Shown here piece by piece: positions 5,210 to 6,740 of a stretch of DNA of 6,740 nt. The translations under genes were made by a program, and so were the position numbers. A model generated the notes under the pieces. That model was not told the origin of the DNA. It worked only from the letters and a program-made list of their open reading frames with translations, and did no database searches. How positions within the stretch are numbered: the first letter of the stretch is position 1; each line of letters starts with the position of its first letter. The DNA comes from JBBQSF01 sp038214085 (GTDB taxonomy: Bacteria > Bacteroidota > Bacteroidia > Bacteroidales > CG2-30-32-10), in contig JBBQSF010000150.1 of NCBI GenBank assembly GCA_038214085.1, forward strand, positions 1-6,740, read 5' to 3'.

Positions 5210-6532
5210 ATGAAACAGAGAATCGACAAATTATTTTTTTTGCTTTTTTTAATTGCATTAACAAACATAGTAAATGCGCAAAAAACAGGTGATTTAGACA
5301 GCACATTTGGTAAAAATGGTGTTCTGACATTAGATTCACTAAACTCCATAGCATATTCTGTAGCAATACAGCCGGATGGGAAAATATTAGTTGCTGGATC
5401 TACTGGTGGTTCTCAAAAAGAGAATGGTTTTTATCTGATAATTCGATTGAATTCAGAAGGGACTTTAGATACTAGTTTTGCAAATGGAGGAATTTTAAAA
5501 GACCGATTAGATTCCTCTGGGACAAATTTTATACATGATATTATAATACAAAAGGATGGTAAAATTATTGCCGTAGGTTATGTCTATCCTAAAAATGAAA
5601 ATTACTTCAAGCTTCTAATTCTTCGATTTAATAAAGATGGTTCAAAGGACAAATTATTTGGAAATGGAGGTGCAGTTGTTGAAAAATTTAGCGAATTTTG
5701 TGATGGAGGTTCCTCTGTTGACATACAATCTGATGGGAAAATAGTGGTGTCAGGCGTAACAAATTTTATATCTGAAATGTCAAGTCCTCTGTGTCTTAGG
5801 GCTTTTTGTTTAGCAAGATATAATGCCAATGGCACCTTAGACAAAAAATTCGGAAATGGTGGTAAAGTAGTTACTACATTTCAAGATGGTGCTGATTTTG
5901 GCACTCAAGTGGCGTTACTGCCGGATGGCAAAATAATTTTAGCCGGTAATGTTGGTGATAGTTTAGCAAATTCTGGTGATAACTTTACCTTACTTCGATA
6001 TAATTCAAACGGAGCTATTGACAAAAGTTTTGGCATAAAAGGAAAAGTTACCACAGTAATAAGTGAAACCCATTTTGATTTAGTATTTTCACTAGCAATA
6101 CAACCAGATGGCAAAATAATAGTTTCGGGCACAACCGGATTTGGCAAGAAAGGAGATTTTGTGTTGGTACGCTATAACACCAACGGGTCGTTAGATAATG
6201 ATTTTGGCACAAAAGGCAAAACAATCACTAAAATTGGAAATGGTCAGGATATTGCATTTTCATTAGCAATACAGCCTGACGGGAAAATAATTACTGCTGG
6301 TTTTTCAGCCTTTCAAAATATCGAATGTTTTTCAGCTGCACGATATACAAAAAAAGGATTTTTAGATGAAAGTTTTAGTCCGGATGGTAGGATTAATACT
6401 CCGATAAATGAGGGCATGAACTCAAGAATTATGTCCATAACGATACAACCCGATGGAAAAATAGTTGCAGTGGGGGTTTACACAAATACTAGTAACACTT
6501 ATATTGCCATAGCAAGGTATATTGGTTTGTAA
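5210..6532 (+). CDS. Secreted delta-60 repeat (DUF5122 beta-propeller) protein, seven units
   Basis: This is an exported protein built from delta-60 repeats (TIGR02608/DUF5122); its molecular role is unknown, but propeller-like folding and binding are plausible. Seen: 440 residues with a signal peptide (basic KQRIDK, hydrophobic LFFLLFLIALTNIV, VNA cleavage before Gln24). Seven LDxxFGxxG motifs start at residues 29, 86, 146, 210, 270, 328 and 385, spaced 57-64 apart. Each is followed by a (Q/L)xDGK motif (54, 114, 173, 237, 298, 355, 413) and an ARYNxxG-like strand. Seven units would complete a seven-bladed propeller. The chain ends at ARYIGL, with no type IX secretion C-terminal domain, which many such proteins carry; it may have lost one or be periplasmic. 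The 160-bp repeat starts 12 bp after the stop. DNA of the units differs at synonymous sites, so the internal repetition is old. Confidence 0.92.
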   Translation: MKQRIDKLFFLLFLIALTNIVNAQKTGDLDSTFGKNGVLTLDSLNSIAYSVAIQPDGKILVAGSTGGSQKENGFYLIIRLNSEGTLDTSFANGGILKDRLDSSGTNFIHDIIIQKDGKIIAVGYVYPKNENYFKLLILRFNKDGSKDKLFGNGGAVVEKFSEFCDGGSSVDIQSDGKIVVSGVTNFISEMSSPLCLRAFCLARYNANGTLDKKFGNGGKVVTTFQDGADFGTQVALLPDGKIILAGNVGDSLANSGDNFTLLRYNSNGAIDKSFGIKGKVTTVISETHFDLVFSLAIQPDGKIIVSGTTGFGKKGDFVLVRYNTNGSLDNDFGTKGKTITKIGNGQDIAFSLAIQPDGKIITAGFSAFQNIECFSAARYTKKGFLDESFSPDGRINTPINEGMNSRIMSITIQPDGKIVAVGVYTNTSNTYIAIARYIGL

Positions 6533-6544
6533 AGTATTTTCAAC

Positions 6545-6704
6545 AAAGATAGTTAAGGCATAGTTTTTGTGCGATATTTTGAGTCTAAAAATTACATTTA
6601 TGAAAACAAAATTCTTCGTTTGTATTATTGCTTTTTCACTTTCAACAGGTTTTGCATTTTCGCAAATACAATATATGAATACTGATTTTGAAAAAACCGA
6701 TACT
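6545..6704 (+). repeat. 160-bp direct repeat, copy 2
   Basis: This is the intact-context partner of 4745-4904 (157 of 160 bases identical). After 6704 the reading frame continues normally into the mature protein, so this copy represents the undisturbed arrangement. The repeat starts only 12 bp after the delta-60 stop, so its left edge lies close to that gene's end. Confidence 0.95.
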
Positions 6705-6740
6705 GTTGGAAAATCAGTAATGAAATTTCAAACCATTACA
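6600..6740 (+). CDS. Secreted protein of unknown family, 5' part (runs off the window)
   Basis: Forty-seven codons are present and the frame is open to the last base. The start ATG at 6600 is followed by a clear signal peptide: basic MKTK, hydrophobic FFVCIIAFSLSTGFAF, probable cleavage after Ser21 before Gln22. The mature part begins QIQYMNTDFEKTD and continues past the point where copy 1 is interrupted. I do not recognise a domain in the 26 mature residues. Export across the inner membrane is a safe inference; the final location is not. The upstream 55 bp is shared with the broken copy, suggesting the promoter and start region were duplicated along with the coding start. Confidence 0.8.
   Translation, partial: MKTKFFVCIIAFSLSTGFAFSQIQYMNTDFEKTDTVGKSVMKFQTIT

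Noticed and set aside
5385..6460. DNA-level tandem repeats inside the delta-60 gene as recent expansion.
   Set aside because: The QPDGK codons vary synonymously between units, so the repetition is conserved at protein level and old.

Overview
The window is AT-rich bacterial DNA that looks like a Bacteroidota (Bacteroidetes) chromosome. The clues are the lack of Shine-Dalgarno sequences before the starts, secreted proteins whose predicted mature ends begin with Gln, a delta-60 repeat protein, a RAYT-type transposase remnant with its palindromes, and the CGCAGATT-type tandem repeat. This assignment is an inference; no rRNA or tRNA is present.

Left half (1-4384), housekeeping. A small CoA-binding (YccU-like) protein opens the window. 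Its reading frame stops inside a run of eight T, and removing one T restores a plausible conserved-looking C-terminus. A 386-bp gap follows, holding a 123-bp element with 30-bp imperfect terminal inverted repeats (MITE-like or a structured leader). Next comes a two-gene acyl-CoA carboxylase operon: a carboxyltransferase beta subunit (PccB/MmdA family) and a biotin carrier with the EAMKM site, closed by a strong rho-independent terminator. A biotin carboxylase and membrane decarboxylase subunits are both absent nearby, so carboxylase or decarboxylase function is not settled by context. comM, the AAA+ branch-migration ATPase tied to natural transformation, follows with its own start region.

Right half (4385-6740), repeat-rich accessory DNA. 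After comM come a CGCAGATT tandem repeat, a REP-like palindrome, and the 3' end of a RAYT transposase gene on the minus strand. A 160-bp segment carrying the upstream region and signal-peptide codons of a secreted protein appears twice, exactly 1800 bp apart. The first copy is cut at codon 35 by a second REP/RAYT-end element. The second copy is open and runs off the window. Between them lie a truncated, probably secreted protein (45 codons, start of a carboxypeptidase-regulatory-like domain) and a complete seven-unit delta-60 repeat protein with a signal peptide but no type IX secretion tail.

The most notable feature is this right half. REP/RAYT elements are mixed with duplicated and broken 5' ends of secreted-protein genes, and recombination between the 160-bp repeats would remove the delta-60 gene. 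No clear new enzymatic system is visible.
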